Below, piece by piece: positions 24,241 to 36,112 of a stretch of DNA of 64,000 nt. Numbering within the stretch: the stretch's first letter is position 1; each line of letters begins with the position of its first letter. A program made the position numbers and the translations under genes. This stretch comes from Acanthococcus lagerstroemiae (Eukaryota > Arthropoda > Insecta > Hemiptera > Eriococcidae): positions 26,383,321 through 26,447,320 of the forward strand of contig CM063109.1 in the NCBI GenBank assembly GCA_031841125.1, in the 5' to 3' direction. Under the pieces are notes generated by a model. That model was not told where the DNA came from. It made no database searches and saw nothing but the letters and a program-made list of their open reading frames with translations.

Positions 24241-24329
24241 TTATTTATTGCTCTTGTACTCGGTTGGACAACGAATCTTAACTATTACTATAACATACCA
24301 TTTAATATTTAGGAAAGTGGAGATCCACT

Positions 24330-26340
24330 TGTCCCTCACCCAGTAACACATTTCTGTGTATGAGCTTCGATCAAGCCAATCCAAAGTTTTCTGTTTTTGG
24401 CTTTTTGAGGCCAGCTTGGCCCGGCCACTGCGACTACTCCGTCAATCCATCTCAGTGGAGGTCTGCCCACTTTGCGCTTGCCTCTTCTAGGATGCCAAAA
24501 CGTGGAGATCTTACTCCATCTGTCCTCAGGTTGCCTTGCCACATACCCTGCATATTTAAGTTTTGAATTTTGTATTTTTTTAACTACACTTTTTGCATTT
24601 GTTTTAGTAAAAATATCTGAAATATTGATTTTGTCTTGAATTTTAATACCCAAAATATTCCTTAACATTGCGTGTTGCGTTATTCCTATTTTTTGTATTT
24701 GCTTTTTTGTGCACGCCCAAGTTTGCGCCCCATAGGTTAGGACCGGATAAATAGTACTTTCCAAAATTTTAATTTTAGATTTTAGTTTCAGATTACCTTT
24801 GAGAATGGCTTTTTGGGCCCAAAAGGCTCTCCAAGCTTTAGCTTTCCTCACTTTAATTTCATTTTTAGTACGATTTTCTGGCCTAAATATGTGTATTCTT
24901 CAGTAATTTCAATGATATTGTTTTCAATTTTGATTTCCTCGAAATTGTTGATATTTGTCATGATTTTTGTTTCACCAAAGTTTATTGAAAGACCCCACTT
25001 TTTGCTCTCTTTCGCTAGGTCAGTTGCCATAGCTTTTAGTTCTTCGTTATTTTTACCAATTAGCACTACATATGTCATCAGCAAAGCGCAGATTGTTCAA
25101 GTATTTAATTTTTCCAAAGAAGTGGATTTTCCCCATGTTGATACCCATCCCTTCCCAGTCAAATTTTCTAAAGACTTCTTCGAGCACTGCATTAAATATA
25201 TTGGGTGATAGCGGATCGCCCTGTTTAACCCCCCTCCTGATTTTGAATTTTTCTGTGTTACCTTCCAACCCAATTATTGCTTCTGATTTGGAGTAGAGTT
25301 TTTTCAGGACTTGAATGATATTATGAGGAACCCCTTGGTTATTCAGAGCTAGCCAAATTTTATCGTGAAATAACGAATCGAATGCTTTATTAAAATCCAC
25401 AAACATAATTGCTACTTTTTGTTGGAATTCCCTAGCTTTTTCAAAAATTTGACTTAGTGTATGAATATGGTCAATGGTGCTGCAATTTTTCCTAAAACCA
25501 GCCTGTTCGGCCGGTTGCTGTGAATCTAGAATCTGATAAATTTTATTTTTGAGAATTTTCATAAAAAGTTTGCAAATATTGGACGAGAAGCTTATGGGCC
25601 GATAATTGTTAATATCTGACCTGTCACCTTTTTTATGAAGGAGTATAATTTCAGAGAGATGCCACTGCTCTGGCGCAAGACCCAGCGAGAGAGTGCAGTT
25701 AAATATTGACGTTAGCGGAAAAATGAGAGCTTTTTTGAATGTTTTTAGTGTTGAATTTTCTAATTTATCCGGCCCTGGTGCACAATTGGATTTTAAAGAG
25801 GTAATTGCTCCGTCGACATCCCTCCCCTGAATTTTTGGACTGACAACTGAGTCTCCGCAGTGACCAGCCTCACTTTCCTCCTCCTCGACTCTGTTGTCAT
25901 CATACAATTTTTTATAAAATTTTGTTGCCGTTCTAGCAATCATAAACTAGTTCGCCTCTCTCATTTTTAACTTTGGGAAGAAGCCATTTGCCTTTGGCTA
26001 GTGCTTTCCTAGTCTGTCTAGTTGACCAGGTCGATTCTATGATTTCTTTGATTAAATCTTGGTCAAATTTTTGAATATCATTTCTGATTTCTTTTTTGAT
26101 CAGTTTTTAAATTTCTATTAATTCAATCTGTTCATTTCTAGTCAGGTTAATTTTTTGTTTGATTGCAGATCTCTTGGCTATAAGATTTTTGGTTTTTGAG
26201 CTAAGTTTGTGTTTCGTTCTAATATCACTTTTATTTATGCCAAATTCGTTCATTACATTTTCCAAAGACGAAATCAGCCAATCATAGTTTTTCTGAAAGT
26301 TATCTTTACCCAAATTATTCTAATCGACCTGGCCAATATA
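24330..26340 (-). pseudogene. RTE-type LINE, 5'-truncated, longest RT copy
   Basis: The minus strand holds a mostly readable RT. A linker region with TKHKLSSKTKNLIAKRSA lies at 26107-26313. The main RT frame at 25053-25943 has SNCAPGPDKLENS, ILLHKKGDRSDINNYRPIS, MFVDFNKAFDSL, VKQGDPLSPNIFN and the active site LRFADD near 25078. The remaining C-terminal segments run to 24336 (LKYAGYVARQ, KVGRPPLRWIDGV). Three frame breaks separate the segments. No endonuclease remains, the usual result of incomplete reverse transcription. It is the best template in the window for naming the RTE family. Confidence 0.85.
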
Positions 26341-28066
26341 GTCTAATAGAAGACAAGTTCATAGTTAGACTAAATTTAACGATAATTAAGGTTTTCTCAG
26401 AAGAAAAGAAGCCATTTCTTTTTCTCCTGTTCGAGGAAATTCGGTGTTCTGCATATTTGCTCGATCATAGACCATTTCGCGCAAATGAGCTCTCATGTTC
26501 ACAACATCCTTCGTTAAAACTGCGGGGATAAGCGAGCCCGTACCCCTTGGCTTTTGTGCCACTATCAAGCTGAAAACGGAACGTCAACTGAGCGCCGGCG
26601 TCGTGCAGCTCTCCCGATAATCCAATTTCAATATTTACCTATAATTTCGGGTATAAAGCATCCGCGCTTCGGATTAGGCGAAAGTATCCACCTTACGAGT
26701 CACCGGGGCTCGATAAAAGGGTTACGTCGGCGAAAGTTCACGCCAACTTCGTACGTACCTATCACCATAATGAGCAGTGATTAACAATAATTTAGAACGC
26801 GAGCTCGGCACGATTTTGCGATTAATGATACGAGGCGACAAGCTCGTCGAGCAGCTCGTCCCGTCTCGGGCCACCAAAATGAAACATAAACAAGATCTCG
26901 TCTTTTTCCGTCGACCAAATTAATTAAAATTTCCGCCGGCGCGGTAATGAACGCAGACCGAAAAGTCGACGAACCGGCGAACCGAAATTCGACTTCGAAT
27001 TTGAGAAAACTTTATCGTCGGTTCGTGTTGTTACATATACGAGCATAAGAAATCGCATTAGTCAAACGTGAGCATCTCCTGGCAGGTTATTAAATAAACG
27101 AAATTGCATGCGAATACTGTAAACACTCTGCAGACTACACTCAGTACATGTATATAGGTGCATAGGGTTGTAAATGTTAATGGTACGAGCTAAAATTTTT
27201 ATTGCTTCGTGCTCCCGACATTCGGGGGTTCAAGTGACTGTTGGCAGAACTCTACAGACGTGTATTTTTTTTTTTTTTTAAATAATTCGACACATGTCTT
27301 GGCGACATTAAAAACCTTTTCGTCGCCAGCACACGTGAACGTCGAGCGTGAATGCGGCCAGTTTCACCGAGTTCACCCATTCCCATCGGCCATCGAGGCT
27401 GGCGAACGTTTTATTTATGTCGATGACAATATCTATAACATTTCATGCGAATAAAAAGCGTTTGTATAGGGCCTTCTGCTGACAGAATATCAATATTGTG
27501 CTCAACTGCCGAACATCTTTCCACGACACTGTTTTTGATACGTCAAGCCCTCTACAAGTCTACACGCCAGCAGTAAGAACCGACTGACAGTTGAAGCATT
27601 CCGCAGATACGAGAGGATGTTTTTTAGCCATAGCAGCGGGGGGTTGATATTATTACACACTCTTAATCAAATATTTCGCGGCGAGTTATTTTTCGCCCTT
27701 GAAGTATTTTCTAATACGGATTTCCTATATTGAACTGACATTCGCAATATCTCTAGAAAAGACACGTCAGTATCGTGCCTTTTACTGACAGGAAGCTGAG
27801 AAGTTTCAGCCACTCTTTCGGGGGGGGGGGGGATTTTTCGATCAAAAAGGACCTCGGCATTACCGAATTACGACTTACTTTGTCGCCCTCACAAAGGATC
27901 TAATTTGGACGAGAGATGAGATGGAGAGGACGGATAAAAGGACGCAAAAGGACAACTTAGAGCTTCTTTTATTGAGGAGAAAGGTCAAAATCGAGATAAG
28001 GAAAGACATTCGGAATTTTGAAACTAAAGCAGATCGAAAATATTTCGGCAGAGAGCGGGTCGATCA
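26341..28066. other. Spacer with GC-richer patch, no gene supported
   Basis: A CpG-containing segment at about 26570-27030 and an A/T spacer follow the LINE. A G-run lies at about 27820-27832 and a T-run at about 27266-27279. A minus-strand frame at 26386-26568 has a possible acceptor (TTTTCAG) but no donor and phases that do not fit the exon chain. Confidence 0.4.
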
Positions 28067-28240
28067 GGGGGTCTGGTTGACCGGGTGAATAGCGCGTTGG
28101 TCCCGGAATCCGGAGGTCCCGGGTTCGAGCCCACGTAACAACTCGCTGACATTTCGACCTAGGCCGGTTTTTCGGTAAGATGAGAGGAGGGCTGAGACAG
28201 CCGTAACAGCCTCCCCGATGGCTCTGAAGTAATGCTCGAA
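28067..28240 (+). mobile_element. tRNA-derived SINE, copy 2
   Basis: Same architecture as the copy at 9364: a tRNA-like head with TCTGGTTGACCGGG and the B box GGGTTCGAGCCC, then the tail with CGACCTAGGCC, ACAGCCTCCCC and AATGCTCGA. The two copies align over their full length with about 80% identity by eye and the same orientation. Confidence 0.75.
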
Positions 28241-28544
28241 AAGGCGGATTCCAGGGCTCGAGTTGAGGGTAAATTAGAAAACAGGGTCGATCAGGAAAGT
28301 CAGGAATGTGAGAAACAGTCCGTTTTCCGTCTCGATTATCTGACGCGTCCATTATATTTCCCACACCTTATCTATTTTGCAAGTTGTTACCGTATCATTT
28401 TTAAGCAAGAGTGTGCTGTGAACTATAAGTATGGAATATGAATAAATCAGTTAGTATTTGACCGAGCTTGTGTCGACTTACATTCGTGAATTGCTAATAG
28501 GAACGAAATTATTTCAGAACGAAAACTAATACTAAGTAGGACCC

Positions 28545-29720
28545 TTTGACAGAGGAAGCGAAACCTAAGACGGCGTTCATCACCGAGGATGGGCCTACCA
28601 GCTCGAGCGAGTTATCTTCGGTCTGAAGAATGCGCCGCGAATTTTTGCCAAGCTGATGCAGAGAATTTTGGGGCCACATCGAGATAGGCCATTCGCGTAT
28701 TTTCAAGATGATGTTTTGATTGCGACCAAGACATTCAACGACTGTGTCGAGAATCTGCGCATCGTGCTCTAGACGCTGAGGGATGCGGGCCTGACATGTA
28801 AGTTATCTAAATGTAAATTTGGGCTCGAGCGTGTAGAGTACTTGGGATTTGAGTTATCGGCTTATGGCATGCTGCCTGGATCGAGTAAGGCACGCGCTAT
28901 TGCTGATTTTCCAAGGCCGTGCAATGCACATGAGGTACGTCAGTATTTGGGGATGAGCGGATTTTTAGGCGCTTTGTACGCAACTATGCGGTGCGAGCCC
29001 TTCCCTTGACCGAGCTAACGAAAAAAGAGCGCGACTTCGAGTAGAAATCGCGCCAAGAGGATGCGTTCGCGGACATCAAGGGTGCACTGACATCGGCACC
29101 AGTTTTGGCATTGTACAACCCAAAAGCGTACACTGAGTTACACACCGATGCGAGTCAAAACGGCGTGTCGGGCATGCTGCTCCAGCGTAGTGAAGGGTAG
29201 CCAGGCATGGACTTGGTGTACTGCGTGAGCAAAAATTGCACCCCTGAGGAGTCAAGATATCATTCAAGCAAGTTGGAGTTGCTGGCGGTCGTCTTCGCGG
29301 TAAACCGACTGCGCCAGTTTTTGCTACCTCTCGTGTTTACCATTGTGTCGTATTGTCAAGCTTTGGTCTGCCTACGCACACAGAAAACCAAAAATCCGCA
29401 GGTGGCAAGGTAGCTGTGTCTACTGAGCGAATACACGTATGAATTTCGCCATCACGCCGGTGTGCAAATGGCGCAGGTTGATGCGCCCAGTCGAGCGCCT
29501 GTCGAGGAGGCCACCACAGGTCTCGAAGAGGAGGTGACCAACAAGGCACGCGTGTGGGCAATGGGAGCAGTCCAGAACGAGAAGATCTGTGGAATCATCG
29601 AGCGCCTCAACGAGTCAGTCGAGGATGTCACGTTACGCCCTGACTATCGGCTGGTTGGCCGAATTTTACGCCGAATCATGCGTGGTCGCGGTACGCGAAA
29701 TACTGTGCTCTTCTTATGAA
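28545..29720 (+). pseudogene. Ty3/gypsy pol remnant (RT and RNase H)
   Basis: Plus-strand pieces in changing frames: VIFGLKNAPRIFAKLMQRI at about 28612, the RT active site as FQDDVLIAT near 28701, LSKCKFGLERVEYLGFELS near 28803, RQYLGMSGF near 28938, and an RNase H tether/core with LHTDASQNGVSGMLLQRS near 29140 and ESRYHSSKLELLAV near 29250. Later, HHAGVQMAQVDAPSR near 29452 precedes a connection region. The active site normally reads F/YxDD. In-frame stops and a frame break near 28965 disable it. No LTRs were found. The mdg3/micropia-like assignment is tentative. Confidence 0.8.
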
Positions 29721-31062
29721 AAATAATATCATAATCTGTTTAACGCAAAACAATAAATATCGGTTGGTTGAAGCCAGGAAACTGCAAAGGGAGGGGATGC
29801 TGGAGTTTATGTGGACGAGTAATGGTTCAGTTAGAATTCGCGAAAATGACAATAGTCCAAAAATTAAAATATGCATTATCGAACAACTGTCACAGTGGAG
29901 GGAAAAACTCAATTCGGAGAAAATCGAATAAAATGCTCAGAAGAAAAAGCGTACAATGGAGGAACGAAGTCCTTCGATTAATAATAACACCACCAAAATT
30001 CAAAGAATTTGAAGCGGATACAGGTTGAAGACCAGATGTAGTCGAGCAAGAGTTAAGTGACAAATAGTGACTATAATTACTAACTGTAATAAAAATTACA
30101 CTAACAAGTAACAAGTAAAAGGGAAAAAATATAATATGGAGTGGGGCATATGTAGCAAAAACTCCCCACCTAGAAAGCCTAGCAAGCATTTCCGGCAAAT
30201 GGGCCCCGCGTCAGAAAACTTGACAAAACAAAAAAGGGGATATTTCACGCACTGAAACTAGGGACTCTTACCGTAAGAACAATAAAAAATCCGAAAACTT
30301 CTATGAACTGGAAGACGCATTCATAGAATCAAAATTATCACTGTTAAGGCTGGCGAAAGTTCGTATGAAGGGAGAAAAATTGTAACCTTGAAGAAAGGAT
30401 CAACATTCGATACCTAAATCAACATCTGGCACTTTACCTTAAGACTTATCTAAGTTCTCTGAAAACTCATATCCGGAATTTATTAAAAATTTTTTCCCAA
30501 TCCGATACGATACCAAACATTGCAGCTGGTCGTCACTCTTGCTGCTCTCCGTCTGGATCCCCCCACGATTGAGCAACTGAAAGCACTTGACCAGGAGTAA
30601 TTACTGATGAACGGTTTGGAAATGGCAATAGATTATACGGGTACTCGATAGCTGTTTCCAGTTTTCGCTGACCCGTTCGCAATAAAGGGGCTACACTCTC
30701 AAACCCTTTGTCCGCCGACTGTAGGCGCCATATTTATTTATTGCGCGTGTTTTTATGTCTGTCCTCCCGAAAGTCTTTTGCGAACGCGAAGCCCGCGAAC
30801 GCTTAAACGGTGCCGAAAGAATAAAACGAAAATTTCGTCACATTTTCATTTAAAGAGCGAATAGTGAGAATGTAACTGAGAAGGACAAAGAGAAGAAAAA
30901 AAAAAGAGACAAACCGAAAAACCACAAGTCTGTAATTTAATGTTCTTTCAGACCAGCGTTAAGGCATCTCCACTTTTTTTTTCTTCCGTCTTTCCGAAGT
31001 TCAATTTTATGGCTACGAATGAGCTTGAGTTTTAAAAAGCAGACAAGGAAAGGAACACTCAC
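29721..31062. other. Intronic spacer, no gene seen
   Basis: AT-rich up to about 30480, slightly more GC afterwards. The first 300 bp may be the decayed end of the gypsy remnant. No exon, TIR or internal repeat could be defined. Confidence 0.4.
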
Positions 31063-31220
31063 CGAAACTGCTTCCTTCGCAGTCTATGCAGTCGGACGAA
31101 CGGTCGCTGCTGCTCGTGTTGTACTTCATTTGCATTTTCTCGACGAACCAGTTTTGCGAATCCGATATCAGCGGAGTAATGCTGAATAAATGGGACACGC
31201 TAGCAGAACATTGGTCGGCG
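31063..31220 (-). CDS. Exon 3 of the putative type I membrane protein
   Basis: Minus-strand acceptor TTATTCTAG (AG at 31221-31222) and donor GTGAGTG (GT at 31061-31062). It is 158 bp, entering with one base and leaving one. It encodes about 52 residues including DQCSASVSHLFSITPLISD, QNWFVEKMQMKYNTSSSD and DCIDCEG. The NTS sequon and three cysteines suit an extracellular, membrane-proximal segment. The upstream partner at 37646-37818 leaves two bases and the downstream transmembrane exon takes one, so both junctions are in frame. No family is recognised. Confidence 0.55.
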
Positions 31221-31254
31221 CTAGAATAACGAAAAATGATACAACTTGAAACTT

Positions 31255-31690
31255 GAACAGTTTATACAGGTCAGACAATAAACATTATAGACAATTAACA
31301 ACAACATACAAGTTGAATTGTACAAACATATAGGCCGCGGACAACAGCCTATTTGATTGACAGGCACTTTAAACAACAAATAGTTCGCGCATTCAGATAA
31401 TGGAGAAATTAGAAAATAATTGGCAATAAATAATTTAGAGAATATTCGACGTGGACAACAATCGACAGTGCAGAATCAGCAATTTACACAACTACAATCG
31501 ACATGTGAGGCAGTTTGACCAAATGACAATAGAGAATAAACGATTTGATTCACAGGCTGTCCAATAAGCTAATTTTGACAATAGACTGTCTAGATCGACA
31601 ATTCAAACTTTGTCAATAGATAAATTGGACAATAATAAATTGACAGTCTGGACAACAAGCAATTTAGACAAGGGAAATATTAAACTGCAC
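31255..31690. repeat. Degenerate GACAAT-type minisatellite
   Basis: Diverged copies of a TTGACAATAG/GGACAACAA phrase recur every 20-35 bp, for example near 31272, 31337, 31451, 31536, 31578, 31629 and 31650. No coding potential. Confidence 0.5.
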
Positions 31691-31898
31691 GAAAGGTAAA
31701 AGGCGTTTAAACGAAAAGTAGAAGCACGAAAAAGTAATTTAAAATAACGAAATTGTCAGTAGAGTTAACGAAAACCACCTCACACGAAATGTTCAATGTT
31801 TTCGACCGAAAAAAAGAAGAACTATGACGAATTGTACGGGTGACTGATTCATGTGAAAACAAGTAGGCCTACATGTGATTGGGACTGCAAGCGCGTTT

Positions 31899-32070
31899 TA
31901 GGCGCGTGAAAAAAAGGAACTACTGAAACCCTACACATTTCAGGAAAATTTATCAGATTGAAATAAAAATAGTCTCAATAGAAGGAAAATTTTATGTAAG
32001 ACAAATTTTGTTCCATTCATTTTTTCGATAAACGCTTTCGTTTTCATAATATTTTGAGATTTCTTCACAC
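31899..32070 (+). repeat. Dispersed repeat, copy 1 of pair
   Basis: From the GGCGCGTGAAAAAAAGG region to GAGATTTCTTC it matches 63831-63996 in direct orientation, with clear identity at the end (CGATAAACGCTTTCGTTTTC). The element boundaries are unknown. Confidence 0.7.
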
Positions 32071-32385
32071 GCGGGTAAATGGAATATTCCCCTTGATCAG
32101 GGTTTCAAGGTGAACGACAACAGCGCGCCACCACTGCAAGCAGCCCCAATACGGACTGGACAAACAACACCGGAACTAAACCTAACTGATAAGCGAACGG
32201 TGATGGTTACCTTGACTCCCATCACACACGGAGAAGAGATCATTATGGTACTATACCTGAGAATCCTGAGAATAAGAAATTTCTTAGAAACCAAAGGTAT
32301 ACATTTTTAATCCAGAAGGTTTCTAGCATTCGCTAATAAATTTTTGGTCACTAACACATTTCTTATTCTCAGGTAGTAACATAAT

Positions 32386-32910
32386 AGGTGCCAAGTGCAC
32401 CCTTTTTAATGAATTTGGGAATATATGTCAATAGTTTGTAGACTAGCTTCCATTTTATTTAATCCTCTGCGTCACCACACATACCAATATGAGGAGGTGA
32501 GGGATGAGTGACGAGGAAGCGCGTCCGGCTGAGGGGAACCCACATTCTTGGTTAGTGCTGGGAGAGTTAACCTCAGTCAGCAGGGGACCCCATGGTGGCC
32601 CTCGCAGGACAGCGCACACCGGAAGCGGAACGGCATAATGGGGGCTCGAGCGGGCCTCAAGACATTCCTCCGGCCACTGATGCGATACTCGAAAGCTTAG
32701 TTCCCGGGGCCGGAGGTGCGCTATCTCAGTGGCCACTTTGGCATGCGTGCATCGCCTTACGTCCCACCACACCATTTTATTCAATCCTCTTCACTCTAAC
32801 ATAATGATCTTTGCTCTGTGTGTCTTTCTTACGGGAGTCAAAACGTTCGTTGGCCAAAAGTTGGGTATTTTTGCAAACTGTAACAAAGAACTGTAACTCA
32901 CTGTGTGACG
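32386..32910 (+). repeat. Duplicated unit, copy A
   Basis: Begins AGGTGCCAAGTGCACCC and ends around CTCACTGTGTGACGTCA. It matches 36100-36620 along its length, including the R1-type insertion and its target duplication. Just before it, CCTGAGAATAAGAAAT (32265-32280) and its complement (32358-32373) form a 16-bp inverted repeat. Confidence 0.8.
32469..32771 (+). mobile_element. R1-clade LINE 3' end, 5'-truncated (copy A)
   Basis: This 303-bp segment is homologous to 46768-47078, which directly follows an R1-like ORF tail, so it is the 3' UTR of that family. It is flanked by a 19-bp TSD starting CCATTTTATT (32450-32468 and 32772-32790, one mismatch). No coding sequence remains. Confidence 0.75.
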
Positions 32911-33009
32911 TCAAATCACCGTTCGCTATCGAAAAATACCTATTCGACGCTAGCGCTTCTACAGTTTGCACAGTCCCAATAAAGAATGCAAGTTTACAGT
33001 TTTTCTGAA

Positions 33010-33639
33010 GATCAGGTTTCCTCAGTTACTTCTTCCACCATACTTTCCTCGAATCTCCAGCAGTCTTCTTTTATCTCTTTCCTCACTAGCTTCTGCAGCT
33101 TTGCCCCCTCTATCCTCTACAACTTTCCTCAGACTGTCTCGTAGGCCGGAAACGTAAACTAGGCAGACCGAGTAAAGCAAAATTCTAAAAATATGTTTTT
33201 TTTGTTTTTTTTTTTCTGTTGAAGAGTAGATAGAGAATATCCACGTTATTTTTGTGATTCATAGAATTTTAAGGAGAATGAGTCATACTTGATCGAGCAT
33301 ATTTCAGCATGATATGCTGGATATAACTGCTTGTTTTGGCATAATTTTGTGCTTTTTTGGAGCACAAATATTCCAGAATATTTGGCCAGTCCTACCATTT
33401 CTGCGGAATATTTCCATTTAAAAAATAAATTTTTTTCAATATTGCACTTCTTTCTCTTCTAAGAAGATATAACTGCAACAACTGCAACTTTCGTACAAAC
33501 TAAAAAAAATTTTTCCTGCAAAGTTTTCCGCCTATGTAGAGCAAAGTCAAAGTATCCAGCGTTCCCCTCCGAGAAAGGATCTTTTGCACTATTACTTTGG
33601 GACTTTTCTTCTCGTATGTCGACACTTCATTCCTCTATT
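33010..33639. other. AT-rich spacer, no gene seen
   Basis: Contains a T-rich stretch near 33196-33218 and no recognisable frame or repeat boundary. Confidence 0.4.
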
Positions 33640-35815
33640 CCATGGGCCAAGAAAAATTTCATGGAAAATATACGGGGAAAAATTCAGATGGCTTTTGTAA
33701 AATTTTATTAAGTATCTTCAGGAAAAATTTTCTAAACCCGAAGAATTTCATTGGAAATCGTCGAGAAAAATCTCCGATTCAGGAAAAATTTGTGATAATT
33801 TTCGAAAAATTTCATCGGACATCGTTGAGAACAATGATTTCAGGCGAATTTTGTCAAAATTTTTGGAAAAATCTCCAATGATTCCGAATCAAGAATCATC
33901 GAGAAGTATCTCTGATGATTTCAGAAGGATATCCTTAGAAAAAATTTTGATGATGCTTTTCAGAAATTTCCGTCAAAAATGTTCGGTGAAAATCTCCAAT
34001 GATTTCTAAAGAATTATTTCAGAAATCTAGGAGAAAAAATGTGATGATTCCCAGAGAATTTCATCGAAACTATTCAGAAAAAAGTACAGTGTTTTCCAAA
34101 GAATAAAATATTCGGGAAAATTTTCTGATAATTTTTAAAAAATTGCATCAAAAACTTTCGGAAAACAACTCCGATTATTTCTGAAGAATCTTAATTTTTT
34201 CCAAAAAAAGTTATTCATCAGCATTCATCGAGATGGGAAATATTCGGAGAAAAACTCAGATGGTTTCTGATGAATTTCATCGTAAATCTTCGGAAAAAAT
34301 CTCGGAACATTTTTTAAGCGATTTCATTGTAAATCTTCGCGAAAAATTCCCAATAATTTTGAAAATTTTCAAAAAATTTCCATTATTTTCCAAAACAATT
34401 CTAACACATTCTTCGAGAAAATTTCCTGATAATTTTTGGAAAATTTTATCGAAATCACTCGGGAAATAACACAAAGAGTTTTGAAGAATTTTACTGAAAA
34501 TCTTAAATATTCGGGACGATTCCTTTGATTTTAAAAGATTATTTCTAACGAACTTTATCGAAAATATTAAAGGTAAATGTCCGATCATTTTCAGTGAATT
34601 TTATCGAATAGCATTGAAAAACATTATCCGATGATTTTAGGAGAAATTTGTGGGAAATTTTAGGAAAACTCTACAACTATCCCACAGGATTTTATCGGAA
34701 ACCATTCAGAAATACATTCGATAATTCATGAAGGTTTTCTTCAAAAAGAACTTTCTTGGAAAACATTGGAAATTTTTTCAGAAAATTTTCGATGAGATTC
34801 TTCGGATATTATCGGAGTTGTTTTCTGAAAATTTCCGATGCAATTGTTTAAAAATTATCGCAAGATTTTCCCGACGATTTTCGAGGAAATTCTTTGGAAA
34901 ACACTGTACTTTTTTCTGAATATTTCCGTTGAAATTCTCCGGAAATCATCATATTTTTTCCTCCAAGATTGATTAATTCCTTAGAAATCATTGGAGATTT
35001 TCCCCAGACATGTTTGACGAAAATCTCAGAAAAGCACCAACATTTTTTCTAAGCATATCTTTCCAAAATCCTCAGAGATACTTCTCGATGATTCTTGATG
35101 AAATTATCGGGAATCATTGGAGAGTTTCCCTAAAATTTCTGACGAAATTCGCCTAATAAAATTTATTGAAAATTATCGGAAATTTACCCTCAATATTTTC
35201 GACAAAGATCGTTGGAAATAATCTTTGAAAATCAAGTTTTCCATAAAATTCCTTGGAAATAATCGAAGGTTTTTTTCTGAAGATTTTTGGTACAATTTTT
35301 CAAAACTATTGGTGTTATTCCCGGAGTGTGCTTTTGATAAAATTCTCAAAAAATTATTAGGAAATTTTCTCGAAGAATTTTTATGAATTTTTTTTGAAAA
35401 CAATGGAGATCTTCTCTAAAGATTTCCGAAACTATTGGAAGTTTCTCCCAAAAATTTACAATAAAAATTGCTTAAAAAATATTCCGAGATTTTTTCCGAA
35501 GATTTCCGATGAAATTATTCGGAGATTATCGAACATTTTTTCAGAAGATTTTCGATGAAATTCATCAAAAACCATCGGAGTTTTTTCCCGAATATTTCCC
35601 ATGAAATTCTTCAAAAATTGTCAGAATTTTTTTCCGAAAATTTCCGATGCAATTCTTTAAATATTATCGGAAAATTTTCCCGAAGATTTTCGAGGGAATT
35701 CTTTGGAAAACATTGGAAAGAATTCTTCGGAGATTTAGAAAATTTTTCCTGAAGATTCTTGATAAAATTCTTCAAATGCCATCGGAGTTTTCCCCGAACA
35801 TTTCCCTTGAAATTC
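33640..35815 (+). repeat. Satellite array, about 46-bp degenerate unit
   Basis: Roughly 45 consecutive diverged units, best seen at 35490-35720. Each unit reads approximately a T-run, CCGAAGATTTYCGATGAAAT, then TCTTCGGAAA and TCATCGGAG. Unit spacing is 45-47 bp by counting. CGAAGA and TCTTCG in the same unit give local dyad symmetry. Numerous open frames are by-products. The family recurs at 40225-43700. Confidence 0.85.
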
Positions 35816-35919
35816 TTGTCGAAGGGACCGCACGCCTGGCGAAACAACGTGCACCTGGTTTCGCGAAAACTAGTTTTCCTATGGCGGAAGGAAAACCGAC
35901 TAACCCTGTATAAGGTCTC

Positions 35920-36112
35920 GTACTTAGCACCTTTGGGAACTAAGAATTCTGCACTTCTTAACACCTCTGAGTAACTGAAATTTAATGGAATGTCAAACAA
36001 TAACAGTCATGAATTGTTACCATGACTGTTATTGTTTGACATTCCAGTAACTTTCAGTTACTCAGAGGTGTTAAGAAGTGCAGAACTCTTAGATCCCAAA
36101 GGTGCCAAGTGC
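35920..36112. repeat. Long palindrome, 85-92 bp arms
   Basis: Arms 35927-36011 and 36021-36105 are complementary with only a few mismatches, separated by a 9-base loop. Weaker pairing extends the arms to about 35920 and 36112. The arm begins GCACCTTTGGGA and has GCACTTCTTAACACCTCTGA. It immediately precedes duplicated unit copy B. It could be a foldback MITE or an inverted duplication. Confidence 0.85.

Noticed and set aside
26386..26568. Minus-strand frame with TTTTCAG acceptor
   Set aside because: No donor and neither phase fits the exit phase of 31063-31220; composition is not distinctive.
33597..35913. Numerous 60-100 residue frames
   Set aside because: All arise from the degenerate satellite units and are rich in Phe, Lys and Ser without motifs.
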